From contig NW_026262582.1 in assembly GCF_021869535.1 (NCBI RefSeq), positions 56,494,851 to 56,558,850 on the forward strand: a stretch of DNA of 64,000 nucleotides, in the 5' to 3' direction. This document shows positions 21,744-33,985 of the stretch, in pieces. The notes under the pieces are model-generated. The model ran no database searches and was not told where the DNA came from. It was given only the letters and a program-made list of their open reading frames with translations. Position 1 is the first letter of the stretch; the number at the start of each line of letters is the position of its first letter. The translations under genes were made by a program, and so were the position numbers. The stretch is from Mytilus californianus. Its lineage: Eukaryota; Mollusca; Bivalvia; Mytilida; Mytilidae.

Positions 21744-22480
21744 GAAGAGGGACAAAAGATACCAGAGAGACAGTCAACCTCATAGATCGAAAACAAACTG
21801 ACAACGACATGGCCAAAAATAAAAAGACAAACAGACAAATAATAGTACAGATGACACAACATAGAAAACTATAGACTAAGCAACACAAACCCCACCAAAA
21901 CCTGGGGGTGATCTCAGGTGCTCCGGAAGGGTAAGCAGATCCTGCTCCACATGTGGCACCCGTCGTGTTGGTTATGTTATTACAAATCAGGTAAATAATC
22001 TAATTCGGTAGGTCACATTCGTGAAAAGGGAAGGGTAATGTAGTTACGACATAAGGAACATATCCGATATCATCTGTGAAACGGTTATTCCATAACGGTC
22101 AACCAACTCGTGATGGCGTCCGTAAAATTTACGAAGGAATGATTTCAACTTCACCATTTGGAACTCTTGGTTTAATAACTTCCTTGTGAGAAGCAATCCT
22201 CTATCCAGGAAATCATGATAGGAAATACAAACCCGGGAATATCGTATCAATTGGGAGATATGTACTCCGTATGCAGGCGCTGCTGGAATGTTGCTACATA
22301 GAAATGGAAAGTTCAAGCTGAAATCATCTCTTTTGTCGTAAAGTTTTGTTTTCAACCGACCCTCATTGTCAATTTCTAGATGTACGTCAAGATATGAGGC
22401 AGACTTAACTGTATCTGTAGTATCCTTTATCTCTAGTTCGATGGGATAGATTCGTTCAACATAGTCACCAAATTTTGTAT
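21744..22480 (-). mobile_element. Nested Penelope-like reverse transcriptase fragment, copy 1
   Basis: The insertion interrupts the 520-bp unit between 'gttgttttca' and 'atttagacttg'. Minus-strand translation (22484 down to 22044) gives the C-terminal part of a reverse transcriptase: E-L-E-I-K-D-T-T, S-Y-L-D-V-H-L-E-I, L-Y-D-K-R-D-D-F, S-N-I-P-A-A-P-A-Y-G-V, S-Q-L-I-R-Y-S-R, then a basic helical tail and a stop. This order (fixed D, then L-Y-x-K, then S-Q-L-x-R) resembles the thumb region of Penelope-like elements. The clade is inferred from this layout only. Palm motifs are absent. The first 25 codons of the longest open frame come from the host repeat and are not part of the enzyme. Confidence 0.7.
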
Positions 22481-22998
22481 TATTTAGACTTGTTTTTTTT
22501 TCGTTTGGGCTTGTATTATATTTGCCTTCGGATTTATATGATACGTTCATCCTATTTCGACTCTTCAAAATTCAAGAGTCTATCCTAAATTGAGGTAAAT
22601 TATATATGGCCTTCCAAATACCGTTTCGATTCCTAACATCACTGAAGAGACATTAATTGTCGAAATTCGGATATGGTGTACTAATTTTTGCGGTATACCA
22701 TCTTTTCCGCAAGTTTTCTGTTTGGTATTAAATTAATAGTTAAGATCCATTTTGTTACATCTAGTGATCCGCTTATTTGGCAATCGCCAATGGCAGTCAG
22801 CAGGGTTTAAGAACATCCGTTGTTCGACCTGCTAGTCAAATGCGTTTTGTTAAAATCTACTTTTTCACTATTTTGGTCTTTTGGAAAATGTTATTTGTGC
22901 TGTATTTAAACCCCTCTACCAAGAAATTTGTTTTGCATGCACACCTATAAAAATTGCGATTTTTTGCTAACGCAATCATAGGTTTGAACATTGTTTTC

Positions 22999-23737
22999 AA
23001 AAATAGGAAAAAAGATACCACAGGGACAGTCAAACTCATAGATCGAAAAACAAACTGACAACGCCATCGCCAAAAATAAAAAGACAAACAGACAAATAAT
23101 AGTACAGATGACACAACAGAGAAAACTATAGACTAAGCAACACGAACCCCACCAAAATCTGGGGGTGATCTCAGGTGCTCCGGAAGGGTAAGCAGATCCT
23201 GCTCCACAAGTGGCACCCGTCGTGTTGCTTATGTTATTACAAATCAGGTAAATAGTCTAATTTGGTAGGTCACATTCGTGAAAAGGGAAGGGTAATGTAG
23301 TTACGACATAAGGAACATATCCAATGTCATCTGTGAAACGGTTATTCCATAACGGTCAACCAACTCGTGATGGCGTCCATAAAATTCACGAAGGGATGAT
23401 TTCAACTTCACCATTTGGAACTCTTGGTTTAATAACTTCCTTGTGAGCAGCAATCCTCTATCAAGGAAGTCATGATAGGAAATACAAGCCCGGGAATATC
23501 GTATCAATTGGGAGATATATACTCCGTATGCAGGCGCTGCTGGAATGTTGCTACATAGAAATGGAAAGTTCAAGCTGAAATCATCTCTTTTGTCGTAAAG
23601 TTTTGTTTTCAACCGACCCTCATTGTCAATTTCTAGATGTAAGTCAAGATATGAGGCAGACTTAACTGTATCTGTAGTATCCTTTATCTCTAGTTCGATG
23701 GGATAGATTCGTTCAACATAGTCACCAAATTTTGTAT
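22999..23737 (-). mobile_element. Nested Penelope-like reverse transcriptase fragment, copy 2
   Basis: Same insertion site, borders and coding content as copy 1, differing by scattered substitutions (for example S-S-L-R-E-F-Y-G instead of S-F-L-R-K-F-Y-G). It arose by tandem duplication of the unit after one insertion, not by a second insertion. The reading frame is open from the repeat border to the stop at 23301. Confidence 0.7.
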
Positions 23738-24873
23738 TATTTAGACTTGTTTTTTTTTTTGTTTGGGCTTGTATTATATTTGCCTTCGGACTTATATGAT
23801 CCGTTCATCCTATTTCGACTCTTCAAAATTCAAGAGTCTATCCTAAATTGAGGTAAATTATATGGCCTTCCAAATACCGTTTCGATTCCTGACATCACTG
23901 AAGAGACATTAATTGTCGAAATCCGGATATGGTGTACTAATTTTTGCGGTATACCAACTTTTCCGCAAGTTTTCTGTTTGGTATTAAATTAATAGTTAAG
24001 ATTCAATTGGTTACATCTAATGATCCGTTTATTTGGCAATCGCCAATGGCAGTCAGCAGGGTTTAAGAACATCCGTTGTTCGACCTGCTAGTCAAATGCG
24101 TATTGTTAAAATATACTTTTTAACTTTTCTGGTCTTTTGGAAAATGTTGTTTGTGCTGTATTTAGACCCCTCTACCAAGAAAATTTGTTTTGCATGCACA
24201 CCTATAAAAATTGCGGTTTTTATCCAACGCAATCATAGGTTTGAACGTTGTTTTCAATTTAGACTTGTTTATATTTTTTCGTTTGGGCTTGTATTATATT
24301 TGTCTTCGGGTTTATATGATCCGTTTATCCTATTTCGACTCTTCAAAATTCAAGAGTCTATCCTAAATTGAGGTAAATTATATGGCCTTCCAAATACCGT
24401 TTCGATTCCTTACATCACTGAAGAGACATTAATTGTCGAAATCCGGATATGGTGTACTAATTTTTGCGGTATACCATCTTTTCCGCAAGTTTTCTTTTTG
24501 GTATTAAAATAATAGTTAAGATCCATTTTGTTACATCTAGTGATCTGTTTATTTGGCAATCGCCAATGGCAGTCAGCAGGATTTAAGAACATCCGTTTTT
24601 CGACCTGCTAGTCAAATTCGTTTTGTTAAAATATACTTTTTTACTTTTCTGGTCTTTTGGAAAATGTTGTTTGTGCTGTATTTAGACCCCTCTACCAAGA
24701 AAATTTGTTTTGCATGCACAACTATAAAAATTGCGGTTTTTATCCAACGCAATCATAGGTTTGAACGTTGTATTCAATTTAGACTTGTTTATATTTTTTC
24801 GATTGGGCTTGTATTATATTTGCCTTCGGGTTTATATGATCCGTTCATCCTATTTCGACTCTTCAAAATTCAA

Positions 24874-24964
24874 ATAAATTGTTATAATATTCGAATTAGC
24901 TCTCGCCGCGATATAGCCTTTCTGTGTTAATGCGGCGTAAAGCAAACAACAATCAATCAATCAA
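24874..24964 (+). mobile_element. 91-bp (AATC)n-tailed retroposon with 11-bp target duplication
   Basis: Only this copy of the 520-bp unit contains the insertion. It is flanked by tcaaaattcaa on both sides (24863-24873 and 24965-24975), which in the other units occurs once. The insert contains 'ctcgccgcgatatagcc' and 'cggcgtaaagcaaacaac' and ends in AATC repeats. Direct target duplication plus a 3' microsatellite tail means retroposition of a SINE or of a 5'-truncated LINE end. Confidence 0.85.
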
Positions 24965-25124
24965 TCAAAATTCAAAAGTCTATCGTAAATTGAGGTAAAT
25001 TATATGGCCTACCAAATACCGTTTCGATTCCTAACATCACTGAAGAGACATTAATTGTCGAAATCCGGATATGGTGTACTAATTTTTGCGGTATACCATC
25101 TTTTCCGCAAGTTTTCTGTTTAGT

Positions 25125-25358
25125 ATTACTGTGAAAGTACTTTTATTCGTTGGGTACCAATTTTCGTGGTTTTCGTGGATGGCTTTAACCACGAATTTAA
25201 GTGTCCAACGAAATATAAGTACTGTTCTCCTAATCAGGACATGGAGAGATGTCCCCATTACTGTAAGTTTGACTACATAGAATATCAGCAAGCGCACTAT
25301 GACCTGAAGATGAAACTTCAAACAGGATTCTGTCAATGTAATCTTTTAAAAAGCTAAA
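25125..25358 (+). other. Cysteine-rich open frame next to a dispersed repeat
   Basis: The first part (about 25125-25210, 'ttcgtggttttcgtggatgg') is a known type of dispersed bivalve repeat. The frame that continues from 25166 encodes C-S-P-N-Q-D-M-E-R-C-P-H-Y-C and ends T-G-F-C-Q-C-N-L-L-K-S at 25357. The six cysteines over 44 residues look like an extracellular module, but no family was recognised and no good splice acceptor was found. It may be a stray exon or chance. Confidence 0.25.
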
Positions 25359-25359
25359 C

Positions 25360-25800
25360 TGAACTACTTTTAACCTTTCAATTCTTGCGAAAAATTATTT
25401 TTGATCGATAAAAGTCAGACTTCCGGTGATGATATGCGATGATCAAGTGTTTATTTTATATCATCATAAATTCTCATACGAAAAAATAAATAATTTCAAA
25501 AGAATTGATTCTACAAGTCAACGTACATTTGTAGCTTTTTTATGTACCGGTAACCGTTTTCCTTAAGCGACATATTTATGGCCCAATCAACACCTTTGGT
25601 GACGCTTAATCTGTAAATCAAACAATCACGGGTTAATAAGTGTCATCACTTCTGATTAAACGTGTGCAACAATGAAAATGTTTACTTTGCAATTTCATTT
25701 AAATGAGAAATTTGGAATAAAAGATTATTCGGTTTATTTCAGAAAGCAGTCATCTTATCAAAATTGTGATGAATATTGTCAGTAATAAAAGACGAACGAG
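25360..25800. other. Unique-looking AT-rich spacer before the satellite
   Basis: No coding sequence or repeat recognised. The satellite starts abruptly at about 25802. Confidence 0.4.
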
Positions 25801-25801
25801 T

Positions 25802-28800
25802 AAATAGTTATCAATCCCAATAAATACAAAGTTGAAGAGCATTGAGGACCAAATAATTCCAAAAAGTTGTGCCAAATACGGCTAAGGTATTCTATTCCTG
25901 GGATAAGAAAATCCTTAGTTTTTCGAAAAATTCAAAGTTTTGTCAACAGGAAAATTATATAAATGACCATATAATTGATATTCATGTCAACACCGAAGTG
26001 CTGACTACTGGGCTGGTGATACCCTCGGGGACGAAACAACCACCAGCAGTGGCATCGACCCAGTGGTGTAAATAGTTATCAAAGGTACCAGGATTATAAT
26101 TTAATACGCCAGACGCGCGTTTCGTCTACATAAGACTCATCAGTGACGCTCAGATCAAAATAGTTATAAATCCCAACAAATACAAAGTTGAAGAGCATTG
26201 AGGACGAAATAATTCCAAAAAGTTGTGCCAAATACGGCTAAGGTAATCTATTCCTGGGATAAGAAAATCCTTAGTTTTTCGAAAAATTCAAAGTTTTGTC
26301 AACAGGAAATTTATATAAATGACCATATAATTGATATTCATGTCAACACCGAAGTGCTGACAACTGGGCTGTTGATACCCTCGGGGACGAAACGTCCACC
26401 AGCAGTGGCATCGACCCAGTGGTGTAAATAGTTATCAAAGGTACCAGGATTATAATTTAATACGCGAGACGCGCGTTTCGTCTACATAAGACTCATCAGT
26501 GACGCTCAGATCAAAATAGTTATGAAGCCCAACAAATACAATGTTGAAGAGGATTGAGGACCAAATAATTCCAAAATGTTGTGCCAAATACGGCTAAGGT
26601 AATCTATTCCTGGGATAAGAAAATCCTTTGTTTTTCGAAAAATTTCAAAGTTTTGTCAACAGGAAATTTATATAAATGACCATATAATTGATATTCATGT
26701 CAACACCGAAGTGCTGACAACTGGGCTGGTGATACCATCGGGGACGAAACGTCCACCAGCAGTGGCATCGACCCAGTGGTGTAAATAGTTATCAAAGGTA
26801 CCAGGTTTATAATTTAATACGCGAGACGCGCGTTTCGTCTACATAAGACTCATCAGTGACCCTCAGATCAAAATAGTTATCAATCCCAACAAATACAAAG
26901 TTAAAGAGCATTGAAGACCAAATAATATCAAAAAATTGTGCCAAATATGGCTAAGGTAATCTATTCCTGGGATGAGAAAATCCTTAGTTTTTCGAAAAAT
27001 TCAAAGTTTTGTCAACAGGAAATTTATATAAATGACCATATAATTGATATTCATGTCAACACCGAAGTGCGGACAACTGGGCTTGTGATACCCTCGGGGA
27101 CGAAACGTCCACCAGCAGTGGCATCGACCCAGTGGTGTAAATAGTTATCAAAGGTACCAGGATTATAATTTAATACGCCAGACGCGCGTTTCGTCTACAT
27201 AAGACTCATCAGTGACGCTCAGATCAAAATAGTTATAAATCCCAACAAATACAATGTTGACGAGGATTGAGGACCAAATAATTCCAAAATGTTGTGCTAA
27301 ATCCGGCTAAGGTAATCTATTCCTGGGATAAGAAAATCCTTAGTTTTTCGAAAAATTCCAAAGTTTTGTCAACAGGAAATTTATATAAATGACCATATAA
27401 TTGATATTCATGTCAACACCGAAGTGCTGACTACTGGGCTGGTGATACCCCGGGGACGAAACGTCCACCAGCAGTGACATCGACCCAGTGGTGTAAATAG
27501 TTATCAAAGGTACCAGGATTATAATTTAATACGCGAGACGCGCGTTTCGTCTACATAAGACTCATCAGTGACGCTCAGATAAAAATAGTTATAAATCCCA
27601 ACAAATATAAAGTTGAAGAGGATTGAGGACCAAATAATTCCAAAATGTTGTGCCAAATACGGCTAAGGTAATCTATTCCTGGGATAAGAAAATCCTTTGT
27701 TCTTCGAAAAATTCAAAGTTTTGTCAACAGGAAATTTATATAAATGACCATATAATTGATATTCATGTCAACAACAAAGTGCTGACTACTGGGCTGGTGA
27801 AACCCTCGGGGACGAAACGTCCACCAGCAGTGGCATCGACCCAGTGGTGTAAATAGTTATCAAAGGTACCAGGATTATAATTTAATACGCCAGACGCACG
27901 TTTCGTCTACATAAGACTCATCAGTGACGCTCAGATAAAAATAGTTATAAATCCCAACAAATATAAAGTTGAAGAGGATTGAGGACCAAATAATTCCAAA
28001 ATGTTGTGCCAAATACGACTAAGGTAATCTATTCCTGGGATAAGAAAATCCTTAGTTTTTCGAAAAATTCAAAGTTTTGTCAACAGGAAATTTATATAAA
28101 TGACCATATAATTGATATTCATGTCAACACCGAAGTGCTGACAACTGGGCTGGTGATACCATCGGGGACGAAACGTCCACCAGCAGTGGCATCGACCCAG
28201 TGGTGTAAATAGTTATCAAAGGTACCAGAATTATAATTTAATACGCGAGACGCGCGTTTCGTCTACATAAGACTCATCAGTGCCCTCAGATCAAAATAGT
28301 TATCAATCCCAACAAATACAAAGTAAAAGAGCATTGAAGACCAAATAATTCCAAAAAATTGTGCCAAATATGGCTAAGATAATCTATTCCTGGGATGAGA
28401 AAATCCTTAGTTTTTCGAAAAATTCAAAGTTTTGTCAACAGGAAATTTATATAAATGACCATATAATTGATATTCATGTCAACACCGAAGTGCTGACAAC
28501 TGGGCTGGTGATACCATCGGGGACGAAACGTCCACCAGCAGTGGCATCGACCCAGTGGTGTAAATAGTTATCAAAGGTACCAGGATTATAATTTAATACG
28601 CGAGACGCGCGTTTCGTCTACATAAGACTCATCTGTGACGCTCAGATCAAAATAGTTATAAATCCCAACAAATACAATGTTGAAGAGCATTGAGGACCAA
28701 ATAATTCCAAAATGTTGTGCCAAATACGGCTAAGGTAATCTATTCCTGGGATAAGAAAATCCTTAGTTTTTCGAAAAATTCAAAGTTTTGTCAACAGGAA

Positions 28801-31800
28801 ATTTATATAAATGACCATATAATTGATATTCATGTCAACAACAAAGTGCTGACTACTGGGCTGGTGATACCCTCGGGGACGAAACGTCCACCAGCAATGG
28901 CATCGACCCAGTGGTGTAAATAGTTATCAAAGGTACCAGGATTATAATTTAATACGCCAGACGCGCGTTTCGTCTACATAAGACTCATCAGTGACGCTCA
29001 GATCAAAATAGTTATAAATCACAACAAATATAAAGTTGAAGAGGATTGAGGACCAAATAATTCCAAAATGTTGTGCCAAATACGGCTAAGGTAATCTATT
29101 CCTGGGATAAGAAAATCCTTAGTTTTTCGAAAAATTCAAAGTTTTGTCAACAGGAAATGTATATAAATGACCATATAATTGATATTCATGTCAACAACAA
29201 AGTGCTGACTACTGGGCTGGTGATACCCTCGGGGACGAAACGTCCACCAGCAATTGCATCGACCCAGTGGTGTAAATAGTTATCAAAGGTACCAGGATTA
29301 TAATTTAATACGCCAGACGCGTGTTTCGTCTACATAAGACTCATCAGTGACGCTCAGATCAAAATAGTTATAAATCACAACAAATATAAAGTTGAAGAGG
29401 ATTGAGGACCAAATAATTCCAAAATGTTGTGCCAAATACGGCTAAGGTAATCTATTCCTGGGATAAGAAAATCCTTAGTTTTTCGAAAAATTCAAAGTTT
29501 TGTCAACAGGAAATTTATATAAATGACCATATAATTGATATTCATGTCAACACCAAAGTGCTGACAACTGGGCTGGTGATACCCTCGGGAACGAAACGTC
29601 CACCAGCAGTGGCATCGACCCAGTGGTGTAAATAGTTATCAAAGGTACCAGGATTATAATTTAATACGCCAGACGCGCGTTTCGTCTACATAAGACTCAT
29701 CAGTGACGCTCAGATCAAAATAGTTATAAATCCCAACAAATACAAAGTTGAAGAGCATTGAGGACCAAATAATTCCAAAACGTTGTGCCAAATACGGCTA
29801 AGGTAATCTATTCCTGGGAAAAGAAAATCCTTAGTTTTTTCGTAAAATTCAAAGTTTTGTCAACAGGAAATTTATATAAATGACCATATAATTGATATTC
29901 ATGTCAACACCGAAGTGCTGACAACTGGGCTGGTGATACCATCGGGGACGAAACGTCCACCAGCAGTGGCATCGACCCAGTGGTGTAAATAGTTATCAAA
30001 GGTACCAGGATTATAATTTAATACGACAGACGCGCGTTTCGTCTACATAAGACTCATCAGTGACGCTCAGATCAAAATAGTTATAAATCCCAACAAATAC
30101 AATGTTGAAGAGGATTGAGGACCAAATAATTCCAAAATGTTGTGCCAAATACGGCTAAGGTAATCTTATCCTGGGATAAGAAAATCCTTAGTTTTTTGAA
30201 ATATTCAAAGTTTTGTCAACAGGAAATTTATATAAATGACCATATAATTGATATTCATGTCAACACCGAAGTGCTGACTACTGGGCTGGTGATACCCTCG
30301 GGGACGAAACGTCCACCAGCAGTGGCATCGACCCAGTGGTGTAAATAGTTATCAAAGGTACCAGGATTATAATTTAATACGCTAGACGCGCGTTTCGTCT
30401 ACATAAGACTCATCAGTGACGCTCAGATCAAAATAGTTATAAATCCCAACAAATACAAAGTTGAAGAGCATTGAGGACCAAATAATTCCAAAAAGTTGTG
30501 CCAAATACGGCTAAGGTAATCTATTCCTGGGATAAGAAAATCCTTAGTTTTTCGAAAAATTCAAAGTTTTGTCAACAGGAAATTTATATAAATGACCATA
30601 TAATTGATATTCATGTCAACATGGAAGTGCTGACTACTGGGCTGGTGATACCCTCGGGGACGAAACGTCCACCAGCAGTGGCATCGACCCAGTGGTGTTA
30701 ATAGTCATCAAAGGTACCAGGATTATAATTTAATGCGCCAGACGCGCGTTTCGTCTACATAAGACTCATCAGTGACGCTTAGATCAAAATAGTTATAAAT
30801 CCCAACAAATACAATGTTGAAGAGCATTGAGGACCAAATAATTCCAAAATGTTGTGCCAAATACGGCTAAGGTAATCTATTCCTGGGATAAGAAAATCCT
30901 TAGTTTTTCGAAAAATTCAAAGTTTTGTCAACAGGAAATTTATATAAATGACCATATAATTGATATTCATGTCAACACCGAAGTGCTGACTACTGGGTTG
31001 GTGATACTCTGGGGACGAAACGTCCACCAGCAGTGGCATCGACCCAGTGGTGTAAATAGTTATCAAAGGTACCAGGATTATAATTTAATACGCCAGACGC
31101 GCGTTTCGTCTACATAAGGCTCATCAGTGACGCTCAGATCAAAATAGTTATAAATCCCAACAAATACAAAGTTGAAGAGCATTGAGGACCAAATAATTCC
31201 AAAAAGTTGTGCCAAATACGGCTAAGGTAATTTATTCCTGGGATAAGAAAATCCTTAGTTTTTCGAAAAATTCAAAGTTTTGTCAACAGGAAATTTATAT
31301 AAATGACCATATAATTGATATTCATGTCAACACCGAAGTGCTGACTACTGGGCTGGTGATACCCTCGGGGACGAAACGTCCACCAGTAGTGGCATCGACC
31401 CAGTGGTGTAAATAGTTATCAAAGGTACCAGGATTATAATTTAATACGCGAGACGCGCGTTTCGTCTACATAAGAGTCATCAGTGACGCTCAGATCAAAA
31501 TAGTTATAAATCCCAACAAATACAAAGTTGAAGAGCATTGAGGACCAAATAACTCCAAAAAATTGTGCCAAATACGGCTGAGGTAATCTATTCCTGGGAC
31601 AATAAAATCCTTAGTTTTTCGAAAAAATCCAAAGTTTTGTCAACAGGAAATTTACATAAATGACCATATAATTGATATTCATGTCAACACCGAAGTGCTG
31701 ACAACTGGGCTGGTGATACCCTTGGGGACGAAACGTCCACCAGCAGTGGCATCGACCCAGTGGTGTAAATAGTTATCAAAGGTACCAGGATTATAAATTA

Positions 31801-32438
31801 ATACGCCAGACGCGCGTTTCGTCTACATAAGACTCATCAGAGACGCTCAGATCAAAATAGTTATAAATCCCAACAAATACAAAGTTGAAGAGCATTGAGG
31901 ACCAAATAACTCCAAAAAGTTGTGCCAAATACGGCTGAGGTAATCTATTCCTGGGATAAGAAAATCCTTAGTTTTTCCAAAAATTCAAAGTTTTGTCAAC
32001 AGGAAATTTATATAAATGACCATATAATTGATATTCATGTCAACACCGAAGTGCTGACTACTGGGCTGGTGATACCCTCGGGGACGAAACGTCCACCAGC
32101 AGTGGCATCGACCCAGTGGTGCAAATAGATATCAAAGGTACCAGGATTATAATTTTATACGCCAGACGCGCGTTTCGTCTACATAAGACTCATCAGTGAC
32201 GCTCAGATCAAAATAGTTATAAATCCCAACAAATACAAAGTTGAAGAGCATTGAGGACCAAATAATTCCAAAACGTTGTGCCAAATACGGCTAAGGTAAT
32301 CTATTCCTGGGAAAAGAAAATCCTTAGTTTTTTCGTAAAATTCAAAGTTTTGTCAACAGGAAATTATATAAATGACCATATAATTGATATTCATGTCAAC
32401 ACCGAAGTGCTGACTACTGGGCTGGTGATACCCTCGGG
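25802..32438 (+). repeat. 356-bp satellite array, 19 monomers
   Basis: Monomer starts, measured at the word gtgccaaatacggctaagg, are at 25869, 26225, 26582, 26938, 27294, 27650, 28006, 28361, 28717, 29073, 29429, 29786, 30142, 30498, 30854, 31209, 31566, 31922 and 32278: 18 intervals averaging 356 bp, with copies that look well over 90 percent alike. Every monomer carries the block 'gacgcgcgtttcgtctacat' and then 'aagactcatcagtgacgctc', which I recognise as a dispersed mollusc repeat. Thirteen monomers keep the same 67-68-codon open frame, which begins with GTG rather than ATG. On the minus strand the block reads V-T-D-E-S-Y-V-D-E-T-R-V-W-R-I, so the monomer may descend from coding DNA of an element. 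The array ends within monomer 19 at the LINE. Confidence 0.95.
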
Positions 32439-33985
32439 AAAAAAAATGCTAAAGAAAGATTTGAAAGTGATTTAGACCACATTATTCTAAATAATCTATC
32501 GAATACAAAAACTTATTGGAAAATAATGAAAATGTTTATCAAGTCTAACAATGGATCAATTAACATCCCCCCACTCAAAAATATTAAATATATTGAAAAA
32601 AATAGACGAAAGTGCATATGAAGATGAAGAAAAATGTGAGCTATTGAACAAGTATTTTAATTTAATCTCCAAATTAGATGAGGAAAATATCAACTTACCA
32701 CAATTTGAAACTAAATCTGACAAGAAAATTTGTGACCTACATGTCACTGTTCGAGAAATTATAGATATAATTAATATTCTTGATCCAAATAAAGCCTCGG
32801 GACCAGATGTGATTAGCCACAGGATGCTCCAGATCTGTCCAGATAAAGTTGGAATACCTCTTCAAATTATTTTTAACAAGTCCCTCAGTCAATGTGTATA
32901 TCCAACCAGCTGGAAAATTGCAAATGTAATAGCCATTTTCAAAAAGGGGGACTCATCTTTGCCATCTAATTACAGACCTATATCTCTAATTAGCTGCGTG
33001 GGGAAAGTTATGGAACGAGTTGTGTTTAAATATGTATATAATCATCTCTTTAATAACAAACTTATCTATGAATACCAATCAGGTTTTTTTCCAAAACATT
33101 CAACAGTGCATCAATTATTAGAAATTCATGATTGTATCTTAAATGCACTAGAAACAAAAGAAATTTGCTGTTTTGTTTTTTGTGATTTTTCGAAGGCTTT
33201 TGACAAAGTGTGGCATATTGATTTACTACATAAAATGAAAGCATACGGCATTGAGGGAAATCTGTTAAATTGGTTCACTAGCTACCTTTATCAAAGAAAA
33301 CAAAAGGTTATCATTAATCAATCACTCTCTACTTTTTGCAATGTTTCAGCTGGTGTACCCCAAGGATCAGTTCTTTGTCCTTTATTGTTTATCATATATA
33401 TTAACGATATTGCTGAACAGTTAACTTCTTTATGCAGACTATTTGCAGATGACACTTCATTCAGTTACTCGGGTCATGACGAGGAACTTATACAATCAGT
33501 AGTTCGTCGTGACCTGAGACACCTGGATGAATGGTCAAGAAAGTGGCTTATGTCTTTCAATCCTGAAAAAAAACCAGAAATAATGATTCTCTCAAATAAT
33601 GAGATACAAGACCTAAATTTTAATAAAAACAATAAAAAAAAAATACCAATTGTGCTATCTCATAAGCATCTAGGGGTTACATTTAGAAGTGACGCAAAAT
33701 GGAACAACCATGTTGAAAATATATTAAATAGTGTTAAAAAGCATCTGAATATACAGCGAAAGCTCAAATATCAACTTAGCCGACACAATTTGGAAAAAAA
33801 TACATCTAGTATTTATTAGACCAATTTTCGAATATGCAACTGAAGTATGGGGCAATTGCGGAAAAGGTTATTCAATTAAATTAGAACAGCTACAACTTGA
33901 AGCTGCACGAATTGTAACAGGTTTACCTGTTTTCACACATTCTGAGACTGTCTTAAAAATGGTTGGTTGAGAAACTTTTGCATCA
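32439..33985 (+). pseudogene. Truncated non-LTR retrotransposon reverse transcriptase (Jockey/CR1 group)
   Basis: The main frame 32551-33819 covers most of the RT domain: N-K-A-S-G-P-D-V-I-S, A-N-V-I-A-I-F-K-K-G, N-Y-R-P-I-S-L-I-S, Q-S-G-F, F-C-D-F-S-K-A-F-D-K-V-W-H, A-G-V-P-Q-G-S-V-L, the catalytic F-A-D-D at 33442-33453, and H-K-H-L-G-V-T-F. Upstream, 32446-32590 in another frame continues the protein N-terminally (T-Y-W-K-I-M-K-M-F-I-K-S-N), showing a frameshift near 32590. Another lies in the A-run at about 33793-33800, after which R-P-I-F-E-Y-A-T-E-V-W-G and A-A-R-I-V-T-G-L follow in the shifted frame to about 33968. The endonuclease is absent (5' truncation). The clade within Jockey/CR1/Rex-like elements is not decided. 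Confidence 0.9.

Larger units (their letters stand above)
21081..25110 (+). repeat. Tandem array of a 520-bp dispersed-repeat unit
   Basis: The marker word ttaattgtcgaaatccggat (with small changes) occurs at 21146, 21401, 22658, 23914, 24434 and 25056. The two short intervals are 520 bp and 622 bp (531 bp plus a 91-bp insertion). Two intervals of about 1257 bp are the same unit carrying a 737-bp insertion. The first interval (255 bp) has an internal deletion. Each unit also contains 'ccaatggcagtcagcagg' and 'cacctataaaaattgcgg'. A tRNA-like A box (tggtcgagtgg, 21084) stands at the left end, and a B-box-like gtttcgattcc occurs in every unit, which suggests a tRNA-derived SINE origin for part of the unit. 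ORFs across the array are accidental. Confidence 0.85.

Noticed and set aside
21084-24930. Series of similar plus-strand frames (F-V-L-Y-L-D-P-S-T type)
   Set aside because: They recur because the DNA unit recurs. Lengths and ends vary and no ATG context or domain is shared.
25802-32438. CRISPR-like interpretation of the regular repeats
   Set aside because: The period is 356 bp, monomers are contiguous without unique spacers, and the context is eukaryotic.
25869-32475. Tandem family of 68-residue peptide genes
   Set aside because: The frames start with GTG and have no ATG, no promoter signals, and are part of a homogenised satellite. Kept as a finding, not annotated as genes.
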